Shown here in pieces: positions 43,576 to 53,758 of a stretch of DNA of 64,000 nucleotides. This DNA is from Reichenbachiella agarivorans (lineage in GTDB: Bacteria; Bacteroidota; Bacteroidia; Cytophagales; Cyclobacteriaceae): NCBI RefSeq assembly GCF_025502585.1, contig NZ_CP106679.1, positions 2,139,501 to 2,203,500 on the forward strand. The letters are read 5' to 3'. Each line of letters starts with the position of its first letter. Positions within the stretch are counted from its first letter, which is position 1. The translations under genes and the position numbers were made by a program. The notes beneath the pieces were generated by a model. It had not been told where the DNA came from. It worked only from the letters and a program-made list of their open reading frames with translations, and did not search any database.

Positions 43576-45648
43576 TTGCCCATTATTCAATTCGAATATT
43601 CGCTTTGGCTCTTGCCACTTTATTTTTTGGTCTCCTGCGCCATCAGTTATTTGTTGTACTCCAAAAAGGCCCCTTGGAGTCCTATCATCAATAGATCTCT
43701 TTTAGTTTCTAGAGTCATCGTACTCACACTAATGTTTGTATTGCTGCTCAATCCCCTGATCAATCAGTATGTGGAACAAGTAGAGAAACCCAAGGTGATC
43801 CTTGCGCTCGATAATTCTACTTCGATCTTGAATAATTTAGATTCTACAGAGGTGGATGCAATAGGCCAATCTATCCTTGATCTGGAATCAATTTTGGATA
43901 AAAGAGGATACGAAGTAGTCAAAATTGATTTGCAAAAGGAATGGGGATCATGGGATGAAGTGAATTTTGATCAGGTAACTACTGATTTAAATGGTATGTT
44001 AAGAGAAGTAGACTCAGATTATGAAAATACAAATCTGGCTGCAGTCTATCTGGTGAGTGATGGGAAATTTAACTTAGGAAGTTCACCACTCTACCAGCCC
44101 CATGCATACGTGGTTAATACAATAGGTGTGGGTGATACGATTCAGAAACAGGATCTAGAGATTCGCAATGCTCTTCACAACAAGATAGCTTATCAAGGCA
44201 ATCGTTTTCCAGTGGTTGTGGAGGTATTCAATTATGGTTTTGCAGGTAAGACCGCCACCGTGCGAATCAAGAAAAACACAAAGACTTTAGTTTCGCATAC
44301 AGTAGAGTTCAAAGCTAATGAATCGCTCAGTAAAGTGGAGTTCGAATTGGAGGCTACAGAGAATGGTCTGCAAAAGTTTGATATACAGATTGATGCTTTT
44401 GAGCAGGAGGTCATTACCGAAAACAACTATCAAAGTATCTATATTGATGTGATTGATGGCAGGCAAAACATCTTGCTACTCGCAGCTGCTCCGCACCCTG
44501 ATCTCAAAGCGCTGAAATCAGTCATCGAAAGGAATCAGAATTTTGAAGTCAAGGTATTTGTGCCTGGTGTGGCGGAATACCCAGATGAAAAATACGATTT
44601 GGTGATTGTTCACAATGCGTATGATCGTTTCAATCTAGTCCAGAAATATGTAGATCAACTCGTGTCGAAGAAGGTGCCAATGTTTTATATTTTGGGTGCT
44701 CAGACCAATTTGAGGAACCTAGCACAAAGGACACAACAGGTTTCAATTTCGCAGCTGCGAAATCAAAGAGATCAAGTGGGAGGTCAATTCAATATGGATG
44801 CTGAATTGTTTACCATCAATTCAGATTTGAATGAGCGATGGAAAGAATTTTCACCTTTGTCTGTACCCTATGGTGAAGTGACTATTCCACAAAGTGCACG
44901 AGTATTGCTCTATCAGCGGGTAGGCTCAGTCATGACTAATAAACCCTTGCTGTTCACGGATGAGGCTGGAGACATGCGAACCGCATATTTACTAGCCGAC
45001 GGGATTTGGCAATGGAGGCTGCAAGAATATGGGCTGTATGAGAATACCGAGAGTTTTGATGAGTTTTTTTTGAAGCTAGTTCAATACCTCAGTACCAAGA
45101 TCGACAAAAGGAAATTTAAGTTTTACCCGCTAAGTAATGAGTTTGGGACTAACGAAATAGCACAGTTCCAAGCAGAGCTGTATGACGAAATTTATGATCG
45201 GGTCTATGGGGAAGAAATCTCTGTCAAGATCATCGCAGAGGACAAATCTATCAAGCAATATTCATTCACTCCATCCTCACAGTATTCAAGGTTAGAAATC
45301 GCCAATCTCACTGCAGGGAAGTACTTCTATGAAGCACAAGTGACTTTGGATAGCAAAACCCTGAAAGCTTCGGGTTCATTTGTGGTCAAGGAGCAACAAT
45401 TGGAGCAACTCGATCAGGTAGCTGACTTTACCTTGCTGCGTCAACTGGCAGCCAACAACCAAGGTGCATTTTTTACTTTTGACAAGGATGATGAGATTAC
45501 TCAAAATGTATCAGCATCCTCCTACAAAAGCCTCGTGCATTTCGAGGAAAACATCTATCCCGCCATCAATCTGCTATGGATAATGTTACTTGTCCTGCTG
45601 TTGGCTTCTTTGGAATGGGGAATTAGAAAGTATTCAGGAGGGTACTAA
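43576..45648 (+). CDS. VWA-like membrane protein, unknown function
   Basis: A 690-aa inner-membrane protein with two N-terminal hydrophobic segments (residues ~8-27 and ~43-62), a large periplasmic or cytoplasmic part, and one C-terminal segment (LLWIMLLVLLLASLEWGIRKY). The first soluble region resembles a von Willebrand A domain: VILALDNSTSI stands where the DxSxS metal site is expected, and AAVYLVSDGKFNLGS follows. The middle part looks like a BatA/CARDB-type beta region. Such proteins are common in Bacteroidota, often in membrane or surface integrity systems, but this one has no MoxR partner here. The start is TTG 43576, since no ATG precedes the first membrane segment. A bidirectional terminator overlaps its stop. 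Confidence 0.8.
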   Translation: MPIIQFEYSLWLLPLYFLVSCAISYLLYSKKAPWSPIINRSLLVSRVIVLTLMFVLLLNPLINQYVEQVEKPKVILALDNSTSILNNLDSTEVDAIGQSILDLESILDKRGYEVVKIDLQKEWGSWDEVNFDQVTTDLNGMLREVDSDYENTNLAAVYLVSDGKFNLGSSPLYQPHAYVVNTIGVGDTIQKQDLEIRNALHNKIAYQGNRFPVVVEVFNYGFAGKTATVRIKKNTKTLVSHTVEFKANESLSKVEFELEATENGLQKFDIQIDAFEQEVITENNYQSIYIDVIDGRQNILLLAAAPHPDLKALKSVIERNQNFEVKVFVPGVAEYPDEKYDLVIVHNAYDRFNLVQKYVDQLVSKKVPMFYILGAQTNLRNLAQRTQQVSISQLRNQRDQVGGQFNMDAELFTINSDLNERWKEFSPLSVPYGEVTIPQSARVLLYQRVGSVMTNKPLLFTDEAGDMRTAYLLADGIWQWRLQEYGLYENTESFDEFFLKLVQYLSTKIDKRKFKFYPLSNEFGTNEIAQFQAELYDEIYDRVYGEEISVKIIAEDKSIKQYSFTPSSQYSRLEIANLTAGKYFYEAQVTLDSKTLKASGSFVVKEQQLEQLDQVADFTLLRQLAANNQGAFFTFDKDDEITQNVSASSYKSLVHFEENIYPAINLLWIMLLVLLLASLEWGIRKYSGGY

Positions 45649-45679
45649 AAAAAAGAGTAGGCTTAGCCTACTCTTTTTT
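45649..45679. terminator. Bidirectional terminator between the VWA-like gene and clpC
   Basis: Perfect 14-bp stem AAAAAAGAGTAGGC / GCCTACTCTTTTTT with loop TTA. It serves the two convergent genes; the stem starts at the first base after the VWA-like stop and extends into the end of clpC. Confidence 0.92.
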
Positions 45680-48211
45680 CTCTTTCTTAATGTTCTTCTT
45701 TTTTTTGACCGATATACTCAGCTGTTCTTCTTTTTCGATATGATCTGCTAGCAAGGTGTCACCTTCTTGCACATCACCAGTGAGAATAAACTCAGCGATT
45801 TGATCTTCCAGATATTTCTGGATGGCTCGATTGAGAGGCCTAGCTCCATACGCAGGGTCATAACCTTTGTCTGCAAGGAAATCCTTGGCAGCATCAGTCA
45901 ATTCTACATTGTAACCTAGATCAATTACTCTGGTGAGTAATTTGTCCAAGGAAATATCTATGATCTTGTGTACATCTTTTCTCTCCAGTGAGTTGAATAC
46001 GATGACATCATCCAATCTATTCAAGAATTCTGGGGAAAATGCCTTCTTTAATGCACTCTGGATAGTGGTCTTCATGATGTCATCCAAGTTGTCTTGCTTG
46101 TTTTTGTTCATGAATCCGATACCCGCACCAAAATCTTTGAGGTCTCTAGCTCCGATGTTAGAAGTCATGATGATGACCGTGTTTCTAAAATCAACTTTAC
46201 GACCCAGTCCGTCTGTTAAGATACCATCGTCTAGTACCTGAAGGAGAATGTTGAACACATCTGGGTGTGCTTTTTCGATCTCATCCAGCAATACTACGCT
46301 GTATGGTTTTCTTCTAACCTTTTCGGTGAGTTGTCCACCTTCTTCGTATCCTACATATCCTGGAGGTGCTCCTACCAATCGTGATACAGAGAATTTCTCC
46401 ATGTATTCACTCATGTCTATTCTGATCAAGGCATCGTCCTTGTCGAATAGGTATTTAGAAAGCACTTTAGCCAATTCCGTTTTACCAACTCCAGTAGGTC
46501 CAAGGAATACAAACGAACCGATAGGTTTGTTTGGGTCTTTGAGTCCTACTCTCGTTCTTTGAATTGCTTTGGTCAACTTGGCAATTACTTCGTCTTGACC
46601 AATGACCTGCTCTTGCAAATCACTCTTCATGGTGAGTAATTTTTTGCTTTCCTTCTGAGCAATTCGCTTGACAGGCACTCCTGTCATCATGGCAATTACT
46701 TCAGCTACGCTGTCTTCATTGACTGTATAGCGCTGAGATTTTGTTTCCTCATCCCATTTCGCTTTGGCCAATTCAAGTTGCTCGATCAGTTTCTTTTCTT
46801 TGTCTCTGAGTTGAGCAGCTTCTTCATATTTTTGACTCTTGACAACTTGGTTTTTTTCAACCTTGATTGCCTCTATAGACTCTTCCAAACTGACGATTTC
46901 ATCTGGTACATATATGTTATTGATATGTACTCTTGAGCCAGCTTCGTCCATCACATCGATGGCTTTGTCTGGTAGGAATCGGTCACTGATGTATCTATCA
47001 GATAGATTTACACATGCCTGAATCGCTTCTTCGGTATAGTTCACATTGTGGTGATCCTCGTACTTGTCTTTGATGTTGTTCAAAATTTGTACAGTCTCAC
47101 TTTTTGTAGTGGCATCTACCATCACCATTTGGAATCTTCTCGCCAATGCACCGTCTTTTTCGATGTACTGTCTGTATTCGTCCAAGGTGGTTGCCCCGAT
47201 GCATTGAATTTCTCCTCTGGCAAGGGCTGGTTTGAACATGTTGGACGCATCTAGCGAACCAGAAGCTCCTCCTGCACCTACGATGGTGTGCAACTCGTCA
47301 ATGAACAGAATCACTTCTGGAGATTTTTCAATCTCGTTCATGACTGCTTTCATTCGTTCTTCGAACTGACCTCTGTATTTTGTACCCGCCACTAGAGAAG
47401 CAAGATCCAAGGTTACTACTCGTTTGCCGAACAGCACTCTTGATACTTTCTTCTGAATGATTCTAAGCGCAAGTCCTTCAGCGATCGCTGTTTTACCTAC
47501 ACCCGGCTCACCGATGAGTATTGGGTTGTTTTTCTTTCTTCTACTCAGAATCTGCGCGACTCTTTCGATTTCTTTGTCTCTACCGACGATAGGGTCTAGT
47601 TTGTCATTCTCAGCCATTTTGGTCAAATCTCTTCCGAAATTGTCCAAAACAGGAGTTCGTGATTTTTCTCCCCCTTTTCCTGATGGATCTTTGCTAGATG
47701 AACCGCTTCCTCCAGCACCAAACAATCTAAAGTCATCCTCTGGTTCGTCCGTATCGGATGATGCCATGGGGTGCTCTGTTTGGTATTCGAGCAATTCTTT
47801 GACTACATCATAGGCTACATCGAACTTGTCGAGTATCTGCGTACCTATGTTGTCTTCATCTCTCAAGATGGAGAGCAAAAGATGCTCCGTGCCGATGAGT
47901 TGGCTTTTGAATATTTTTGCCTCTAAATAGGTGATTTTTAGTACCTTTTCTGACTGTCTTGTCAGGGGAATATTGGCTAGGTTTTTCACGTTGTTGGTAG
48001 CCGACCCTTTAGTAGCTTTTTCAATTGAAGCTCTTAGTTCGTCCAGAGACACCCCTAATTTTTTCAATAAGCTAATCGCAACCCCTTCTCCTTCTCGTAT
48101 CATACCGAGTATGAGGTGCTCTGTCCCGATGTAATCGTGACCTAATCTGAGGGCTTCTTCCCGACTCGATGAAATTACCTCTTTTACCCGATTCGAAAAT
48201 TTTGCTTCCAT
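45668..48211 (-). CDS. clpC: ATP-dependent Clp protease ATPase ClpC
   Basis: AAA+ unfoldase that feeds proteins to ClpP and takes part in stress tolerance. Order: double Clp-N repeat (residues 1-145, with [14 protein letters not shown] and [12 protein letters not shown]); first ATPase ([25 protein letters not shown]); UVR-type middle domain with [15 protein letters not shown]; second ATPase ([25 protein letters not shown]). The C-terminus is Lys-rich. At 847 aa it is full-length. It is a single-gene unit ended by a bidirectional terminator. Confidence 0.96.
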   Translation of the reverse strand: MEAKFSNRVKEVISSSREEALRLGHDYIGTEHLILGMIREGEGVAISLLKKLGVSLDELRASIEKATKGSATNNVKNLANIPLTRQSEKVLKITYLEAKIFKSQLIGTEHLLLSILRDEDNIGTQILDKFDVAYDVVKELLEYQTEHPMASSDTDEPEDDFRLFGAGGSGSSSKDPSGKGGEKSRTPVLDNFGRDLTKMAENDKLDPIVGRDKEIERVAQILSRRKKNNPILIGEPGVGKTAIAEGLALRIIQKKVSRVLFGKRVVTLDLASLVAGTKYRGQFEERMKAVMNEIEKSPEVILFIDELHTIVGAGGASGSLDASNMFKPALARGEIQCIGATTLDEYRQYIEKDGALARRFQMVMVDATTKSETVQILNNIKDKYEDHHNVNYTEEAIQACVNLSDRYISDRFLPDKAIDVMDEAGSRVHINNIYVPDEIVSLEESIEAIKVEKNQVVKSQKYEEAAQLRDKEKKLIEQLELAKAKWDEETKSQRYTVNEDSVAEVIAMMTGVPVKRIAQKESKKLLTMKSDLQEQVIGQDEVIAKLTKAIQRTRVGLKDPNKPIGSFVFLGPTGVGKTELAKVLSKYLFDKDDALIRIDMSEYMEKFSVSRLVGAPPGYVGYEEGGQLTEKVRRKPYSVVLLDEIEKAHPDVFNILLQVLDDGILTDGLGRKVDFRNTVIIMTSNIGARDLKDFGAGIGFMNKNKQDNLDDIMKTTIQSALKKAFSPEFLNRLDDVIVFNSLERKDVHKIIDISLDKLLTRVIDLGYNVELTDAAKDFLADKGYDPAYGARPLNRAIQKYLEDQIAEFILTGDVQEGDTLLADHIEKEEQLSISVKKKKNIKKEKKE

Positions 48212-48312
48212 GTGCTACTTCGTTGTAGTAAAAATAATTTTTAATCTAATAAAAACTAAACATTAAGATAAAAACGACTAAATAATTTAATCGTTATAAT
48301 CAGTCTTTGTTT

Positions 48313-48918
48313 TTACAAATAATTGTCGGATTCAGGCCCAGTATTGCTGAGCAAATCCAGTACGCTTAAGTTAGCTGCAAATTCTTGACCAAACAGCTGC
48401 TGGTACGGGACGGGTTCGTGGATCTGTGACCAAAGATAGTCCTTTTTGGGGTGAATAAGCGATCTCATGTCCTCAAATTGACTTTTTGATGTGCTTTCGT
48501 AAGTTTCTGTCAAATTTATTTTCGTGTCAATATGGAGTGCTTTGAGACAGAATGACAGAATTTCCATGTTTAGGTCGAGGAGTCTTGTCTGCTTTTTGAA
48601 CAGGATGTCGTGTATGTAACCCTCATAATATTCGAAGAAGGGAGATTTGTTATAGGCCGAGGTGAAAGCACGCCAATGGTCATTGAGCCAGCGATGTGTA
48701 TATTCAATTTGAATATCGGCCATCTTTATCTTTTTGTTACCTCCTTTTACCGGGACAGCCAAAGGCAGTGTGCGGTTCGCATCTAGGATATAGCATCTGT
48801 TGCGATAAGTTTGCTTTTCGAAGTATTCTTGGGTTTCTATCCAGATTTCGTCTTTGGACTTGAGCAAAGAAAAGTAAGCGATACAAGGAAAGTATTGACT
48901 GTCTACTATAGTCCTCAT
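48313..48918 (-). CDS. WbqC family protein
   Basis: The WbqC-like family is found in O-antigen and capsule loci and elsewhere; its biochemical role is not established, though a sugar or amino-acid modification step is often suggested. Family features: DSQYFPCIAYF near the start, NRTLPLAVPVKGG, WLNDHWRAFTSAYNKSPFFEYY. I chose ATG 48918 (MRTIVDSQYFP, 201 aa), whose ATGA overlaps the stop of the upstream TsaC-like gene. The longer frame adds 20 residues that lie inside that gene. The two are translationally coupled, though they have no obvious functional link. Confidence 0.85.
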   Translation of the reverse strand: MRTIVDSQYFPCIAYFSLLKSKDEIWIETQEYFEKQTYRNRCYILDANRTLPLAVPVKGGNKKIKMADIQIEYTHRWLNDHWRAFTSAYNKSPFFEYYEGYIHDILFKKQTRLLDLNMEILSFCLKALHIDTKINLTETYESTSKSQFEDMRSLIHPKKDYLWSQIHEPVPYQQLFGQEFAANLSVLDLLSNTGPESDNYL

Positions 48919-49544
48919 AGAAAATCCGATAGGTCTCCTAGTCCTTCTCTGATGACATGCGCCTCTCCTTCGGTACAATCCACCACTGTACTGGCGACAT
49001 TGTTGCCATATCCACCATCGATGACAATGTCTACTTTGTCTCTGTATTTTTCATAGATGAGTTCTGGATCTGTAGAGTATTCCAAAACCTCATCTTCGTC
49101 ATGAATAGAGGTGGTGATGATAGGATTTTCTAGTACGCGCACGATTTCCCTTGGGATGTTGTTGTCAGGTACACGGATACCGATGGTCTTTTTAGAGGTG
49201 TGCAGCATCTTGGGGACTTTGCTGCTGGCATTGAGTATGAAAGTGAAGGGGCCTGGCAATGCCTTCTTCATCAGTTTGAAAGTAGCAGTGTCTAGTGACT
49301 TGGTGTATTCCGAGATATGACTCAGGTCATAGCAGATAAATGAGAAGTCCACCGTCTTGGTTTTGATATCTTTGAGTCGCTTGATATTGTCGATGGCTCT
49401 GGGGTTGAAAATATCACAACCCATCCCGTAGATCGTATCGGTTGGGTAGATGATAATTCCGCCTCGTCTCAGTACATCGGCGATGTGTTCAATTTTCCTA
49501 GGATCAGGATTTTCTTCATATAGCTTGATCAATTCGGTTTTCAT
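48915..49544 (-). CDS. Threonylcarbamoyl-AMP synthase family (TsaC/Sua5/YciO)
   Basis: YrdC-fold protein. TsaC/Sua5 members make threonylcarbamoyl-AMP from threonine, bicarbonate and ATP for the t6A modification of tRNA. The nucleotide/RNA-binding core IIIYPTDTIYGMGCD, LPGPFTFILNAS, and IGIRVPDN are visible. At 209 aa it is the short, single-domain form; it could be YciO rather than true TsaC. Start ATG 49544 (MKTELIKLYEE) is preferred over an upstream TTG at 49553. It lies divergently to mltG and overlaps wbqC by four bases. Confidence 0.9.
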   Translation of the reverse strand: MKTELIKLYEENPDPRKIEHIADVLRRGGIIIYPTDTIYGMGCDIFNPRAIDNIKRLKDIKTKTVDFSFICYDLSHISEYTKSLDTATFKLMKKALPGPFTFILNASSKVPKMLHTSKKTIGIRVPDNNIPREIVRVLENPIITTSIHDEDEVLEYSTDPELIYEKYRDKVDIVIDGGYGNNVASTVVDCTEGEAHVIREGLGDLSDFL

Positions 49545-49628
49545 AGTGGGCAAAATTAATCAATTGTCTGGTTTTTGAGTGGCTAGATTAATTAATGCCA
49601 GATACAGAGCATAAAATGAGTAAATAAC

Positions 49629-49636
49629 TATTTTTG
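49629..49636 (+). promoter_or_regulatory. mltG promoter -7 box
   Basis: TATTTTTG matches TAnnTTTG exactly, eight bases before the mltG ATG at 49644. Such a short leader is common in this phylum. Confidence 0.6.
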
Positions 49637-49643
49637 CGACCTT

Positions 49644-50681
49644 ATGAACAAGAAGAAAATTATTTTGGGTGCAGTGATTGTTTCATTTTCAGTCATGCTC
49701 TCTTCTTTTGGATTTTATTTCCATCAAGTGGTCTATGCGCCCAATTTCTTGTATGAGAAAAATCCCAAACCCTTGATCATTCCGACGGGTTCTGATTTCA
49801 AATATGTACAAACTGAGCTAGCTAAAGGTGGATTCCTAGAAGATGTGATCAGCTTTAGTTTCCTAGCCAAAATATTGGATTACGATGTGAATGTGAAACC
49901 GGGTCTCTACCTGATAGAGCCAGACATGAGTAACCTGCAAGTGATCAGAATGCTAAGGTCAGGTAGTCAAACAGCAGTCAATGTGACATTCAACAATGTA
50001 CGCTTGATTCCTGATTTGGTAGAAAAGATCACCAAGAATCTAGAGATGTCAGAGTTGGATTTTGAAGCGGTATTGAGGAATGATTCATTGATAGGGGCTT
50101 ATGGATTTGATAGTTTGACCATTATTTCGATGTTTATTCCTAATACTTATCAGGCCTATTGGAATGTAAAGCCCGAAGCTTTATTTCTCAAAATGAATAA
50201 AGAATACGAGAAGTTCTGGACAGAGGAAAGAAAGGCCAAAGCCAAAGAAATGGGATTAAACCAAATTCAAGTTTCGGTCTTGGCATCTATCGTGCAATCA
50301 GAAACGATTATGTCTGATGAACGTCCAATTGTAGCGGGACTCTATCTGAACAGGTTGGAAAGAGGAATTCCCTTGCAAGCTGATCCAACATTGGTGTTTG
50401 CGGCGCAGGATTTTGAGATCAAAAGAGTGTTGACCAAGCACACGCAGATCGATTCGCCATTCAATACCTACAAATATCAGGGCTTGCCTCCAGGGCCGAT
50501 CAACATGCCAAGCATCAGTTCGCTAGATGCTGTGCTCAATTATCAAGAGCATAATTTTATTTACATGTGTGCCAAAGAGGACTTTTCAGGCTACCACAAT
50601 TTTGCCACGAACCTGATCGATCACAACCGCAATGCGGTGCGGTATCAGCAGGCATTGAATCTAGCCGGACTCTACAAGTGA
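49644..50681 (+). CDS. mltG: Endolytic peptidoglycan transglycosylase MltG
   Basis: Membrane-anchored lytic transglycosylase that cuts nascent glycan strands. An N-terminal membrane anchor (IILGAVIVSFSVMLSSFGFYF) precedes the periplasmic YceG domain. The catalytic-region motif reads ASIVQSETIMSDERPIVAG, followed by YLNRLERGIPLQADPTLVFA, SPFNTYKYQGLPPGPINMP and the end FSGYHNFATN. At 345 aa it has the family length. The next gene starts within its stop codon (GTGA). Confidence 0.94.
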   Translation: MNKKKIILGAVIVSFSVMLSSFGFYFHQVVYAPNFLYEKNPKPLIIPTGSDFKYVQTELAKGGFLEDVISFSFLAKILDYDVNVKPGLYLIEPDMSNLQVIRMLRSGSQTAVNVTFNNVRLIPDLVEKITKNLEMSELDFEAVLRNDSLIGAYGFDSLTIISMFIPNTYQAYWNVKPEALFLKMNKEYEKFWTEERKAKAKEMGLNQIQVSVLASIVQSETIMSDERPIVAGLYLNRLERGIPLQADPTLVFAAQDFEIKRVLTKHTQIDSPFNTYKYQGLPPGPINMPSISSLDAVLNYQEHNFIYMCAKEDFSGYHNFATNLIDHNRNAVRYQQALNLAGLYK

Positions 50682-51013
50682 CCAAGAAATATAGCTTTTT
50701 CGAGGATGTGTATGCGGTAGTCAAGTTGATACCGACTGGTAGAGCGACGAGCTATGGGCTGATCGCCAACTATCTCGGGACAAAGATGAGCGCACGGATG
50801 GTGGGTTGGGCTATGAATGCAGCGCATGGTTTGCCAGATGTGCCTGCTCACCGTGTGGTGAATAGAAATGGTCTCCTTACTGGCAAGGCTCACTTTGCCA
50901 CACCGATGCTGATGCAAGAATTGCTAGAAGCGGAGGGCTTGAAAATCGTGGATGATAAGATTCAAGATTTTGCAAATGTCGTTTGGGATCCCATCAAGGA
51001 ACTGGATGTTTAG
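50678..51013 (+). CDS. Alkyltransferase-like protein (ATL), no active-site Cys
   Basis: Small MGMT-fold protein that binds O6-alkylguanine lesions without repairing them and hands them to nucleotide excision repair. LIPTGRATSYGLIANYLG and VGWAMNAAHG match the MGMT DNA-binding domain. The PCHRV motif reads PAHRV, so the acceptor cysteine is missing, which defines ATL proteins. I chose GTG 50678 (111 aa), overlapping the mltG stop by four bases (GTGA). The longer frame from 50567 is a shadow of mltG. The coupling to mltG is probably only organisational. Confidence 0.88.
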   Translation: MTKKYSFFEDVYAVVKLIPTGRATSYGLIANYLGTKMSARMVGWAMNAAHGLPDVPAHRVVNRNGLLTGKAHFATPMLMQELLEAEGLKIVDDKIQDFANVVWDPIKELDV

Positions 51014-51080
51014 ATGACCGCTATCCGCTGCACGACAAACGCGAAAAAGCAGTCAGCGTATGGCGGAAAGCGAAAAACGG

Positions 51081-52511
51081 TCAACGCTCCCTGATCAGCC
51101 AGAGGCCAATGAAACTAATCAACCCATTGATCAATAATAGTTCAAATCCAAATTGATAGCCTCCGAGCCACTCCACAGAATTGGCATTGACTAGATAAGT
51201 AAGAATTGGTGCCGCGACGCAAACGATGGGAGCGAAACCGTCTTTGATTTTTAGTTTCGTAAACAATCCAAAAGAATACAAACCTAAAAGTGGACCATAG
51301 GTGTATCCTGCTACTTTGAATACTTGGTTGATGACGCTATCGTCATTGATGGCTTTGAAAATCAGGATGACCAAAAAGATCAACAAGGAGAAGCCTACGT
51401 GAATCCATCTCCGTTGTTTGTCACTAGAATCATTGGGGCTCTTACCCAAAAAGTCAATGTAGAATGAAGTGGTCAGCGCAGTAAGCGCTGAGTCTGCACT
51501 GGAATAAGCCGCGGCAGTCACTCCTAGCAAGAAGATGATTCCTCCTAAAACACCTAGGTGATTGATGGCTATGTAGGGGAATAATCCATCGGTGGTCTGG
51601 GTCAGATCAATGTTTTTCATCTCTACATAGTGATAGAGTATGGTGCCTAAACCGAGGAAGAACAGATTCACAAAGACCAGAATGATCGTAAACCAAAACA
51701 TGTTTTTTTGTGCGTCTTGGAGGGAGCGACAGGTGAGGTTTTTTTGCATCATGTCTTGATCCAATCCTGTCATGACGATGGCAATGAACGCTCCTGCAAA
51801 AAACTGCTTGAAGAAGTTGCGAGGTGACAGCCAATCCCATACAAAGATCTTTGAATTAGGACTAGTCACTATTACATCCATGAGTTGCCCAGGGCTGTAG
51901 ATCAGTTCGTCGCTGATGATCCAGATGCTGATGCCTACTGCGAGGAGCATAAACAAGGTTTGCAGTGTATCGGTCCATACGATGGTCTTGATGCCGCCCT
52001 TGAAAGTGTAAAGCCAGATCAGCGCAATGGTCACAAACACAGATACAGAAAACGGAATGTGGAAGGTGTCAAAAAACGCGACCTGGAGTACGGTTGCGAC
52101 GAGAAATAATCGGAATGATGCCCCGATGACTCGAGAAAGAAGGAAAAAGAATGCACCAGTCTTATAAGAACTTTTACCAAAGCGAGTATCCAGATACTGG
52201 TAAATCGATACCAAATTCATTTTGTAGTATAGAGGCAGTAGCACAGTACCGATCACCAAGTAGCCCACGGTATAGCCCAACACAATTTGAAAATAGGACC
52301 ATTGACTGCTGCCAACTTCTCCAGGGACGGAAATGAAGGTCACACCTGAGAGGGAAGCCCCAATCATTCCAAAGGCAACTAGATACCATGGCGACTGTCT
52401 GTTGCCAGTGAAAAAAGAGGCCGAGTCATTGTCTCGGCTAGTCATTTTAGCAATTAACATCAGCGCAGAAAAATATCCTGAGATAACAAGAAAGACCAGT
52501 ATGGGACTCAT
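51081..52511 (-). CDS. Sodium:solute symporter (SSS family)
   Basis: Na+-coupled transporter with about 13 membrane segments. The SSS signature regions are visible: WYLVAFGMIGASLSGVTFIS near residue 43, TLQTLFMLLAVG, and AAYSSADSALTALTTSFYID, which holds the Na2-site serines typical of the family. The substrate cannot be told; related Bacteroidota proteins are annotated as proline, sialic acid or sugar transporters. I prefer ATG 52511 (MSPILVFLVIS, 476 aa) because it starts just before the first membrane helix; the longer frame from 52586 adds a polar leader. Confidence 0.9.
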   Translation of the reverse strand: MSPILVFLVISGYFSALMLIAKMTSRDNDSASFFTGNRQSPWYLVAFGMIGASLSGVTFISVPGEVGSSQWSYFQIVLGYTVGYLVIGTVLLPLYYKMNLVSIYQYLDTRFGKSSYKTGAFFFLLSRVIGASFRLFLVATVLQVAFFDTFHIPFSVSVFVTIALIWLYTFKGGIKTIVWTDTLQTLFMLLAVGISIWIISDELIYSPGQLMDVIVTSPNSKIFVWDWLSPRNFFKQFFAGAFIAIVMTGLDQDMMQKNLTCRSLQDAQKNMFWFTIILVFVNLFFLGLGTILYHYVEMKNIDLTQTTDGLFPYIAINHLGVLGGIIFLLGVTAAAYSSADSALTALTTSFYIDFLGKSPNDSSDKQRRWIHVGFSLLIFLVILIFKAINDDSVINQVFKVAGYTYGPLLGLYSFGLFTKLKIKDGFAPIVCVAAPILTYLVNANSVEWLGGYQFGFELLLINGLISFIGLWLIRER

Positions 52512-52618
52512 AAAAGTGTGTTTTGGACTGTGAGCAAACATATAGTATTTGGCTGATCTGTGGAGGATCGGTAACGAAGAATTCATTTTGCTACCTAGTA
52601 TCTCAAGGTTTTAAAAAC

Positions 52619-52626
52619 TATTTTTG
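52619..52626 (+). promoter_or_regulatory. Desaturase promoter -7 box
   Basis: TATTTTTG, an exact TAnnTTTG match, six bases before the desaturase ATG at 52632. Confidence 0.55.
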
Positions 52627-52631
52627 CGGAT

Positions 52632-53753
52632 ATGCAAGAAACGCCAAGCGCGGAGAAGATCATTTTTGACTACAATGATGCTGACTCTAAGAGGTTTGTA
52701 CAGACCTTGAATAAAAAAGTAAATGAATACTTTCAATCCAAGGGGATTTCCAAGCACGGAAATGCAGGCCTGTATTTCAAGACAGTATTTATGCTGGCGA
52801 TGTTTTTTGCTCCTTACTTTTATATCGTTCTGGCAGAGCCGCAGGGTCTATTGGCTATTTTGGTGCTGATGATCATGGGGGCTGGCATGGCGGGGATCGG
52901 TCTATCTATCATGCACGATGCAGTGCATGGCGCGTATTCTTCTAACCGTACGGTCAACAAGATTTTGGGCTACACTCTCAATGCAGTAGGAGGGAACGCC
53001 ATCAACTGGCGGATTCAGCACAATATCAAGCATCATACTTATACAAACATCGAAGATCACGATGAGGACATTGATCCCAAGGCTATTCTACGGTTTTCTC
53101 CAGGCACACCATTGAAGCCCATTCACAAGTACCAATACCTATATGCATGGTTTTTTTATGGTCTGGGCACGTTCTTTTGGGTGACGTTCAAGGATTTTGC
53201 AAAAATCACGAGATACAACAAAGAGGGCATTCTTGCCAAAACCACCAAGAGTGTGGCAGGTGAGTATGTGATCTTGATCGTAACCAAGATCGTCTATTAT
53301 GCCTATGCTATAGGCGTTCCGATTTATTTCACTTCCTATACTGGCTGGCAGATCTTCGGAGGATTTATGCTGATGCACTTCGTGGCTGGGATGGGTTTGG
53401 CAGTGATTTTCCAACCAGCACACTTGATGAACGAAGTAGTATTCCCCGCACCAGACGAAAATGGTAAGATGGAGTACTCATGGATCGTACATCAACTGTA
53501 TACCACTGTGAACTTCGGGAACAATAATCCATTTTTGGGATGGTATGCTGGGGGATTGAACTTTCAAATTGAGCATCATTTGTTCCCTCACATTTGCCAT
53601 ATCCACTACAAGGGATTGTCCAAAATCGTGAAAGAGACAGCTGCGGAGTTTAATTATCCATACTATACAGAGCCGACTTTTAGATCTGCGCTCATCGCTC
53701 ATGGTCGCAAACTCAAAGAGCTAGGCAGACCACCAGTTGCCTCTGTAGCCTAA
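52632..53753 (+). CDS. Membrane fatty acid desaturase
   Basis: Di-iron desaturase of the linoleoyl-CoA/delta-5/delta-6 (front-end-like) type, acting at the inner membrane on acyl chains. The three His boxes are intact: HDAVHGAY, QHNIKHHTYTN and QIEHHLFPHICH; the Gln in the third box marks the front-end group. Four or more membrane segments are visible. There is no fused cytochrome b5 domain, so an external electron donor is needed. At 373 aa it has the usual length for Bacteroidota members. Its promoter box lies six bases upstream, and the tandem array starts five bases after the stop. Confidence 0.92.
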   Translation: MQETPSAEKIIFDYNDADSKRFVQTLNKKVNEYFQSKGISKHGNAGLYFKTVFMLAMFFAPYFYIVLAEPQGLLAILVLMIMGAGMAGIGLSIMHDAVHGAYSSNRTVNKILGYTLNAVGGNAINWRIQHNIKHHTYTNIEDHDEDIDPKAILRFSPGTPLKPIHKYQYLYAWFFYGLGTFFWVTFKDFAKITRYNKEGILAKTTKSVAGEYVILIVTKIVYYAYAIGVPIYFTSYTGWQIFGGFMLMHFVAGMGLAVIFQPAHLMNEVVFPAPDENGKMEYSWIVHQLYTTVNFGNNNPFLGWYAGGLNFQIEHHLFPHICHIHYKGLSKIVKETAAEFNYPYYTEPTFRSALIAHGRKLKELGRPPVASVA

Positions 53754-53758
53754 TGATA

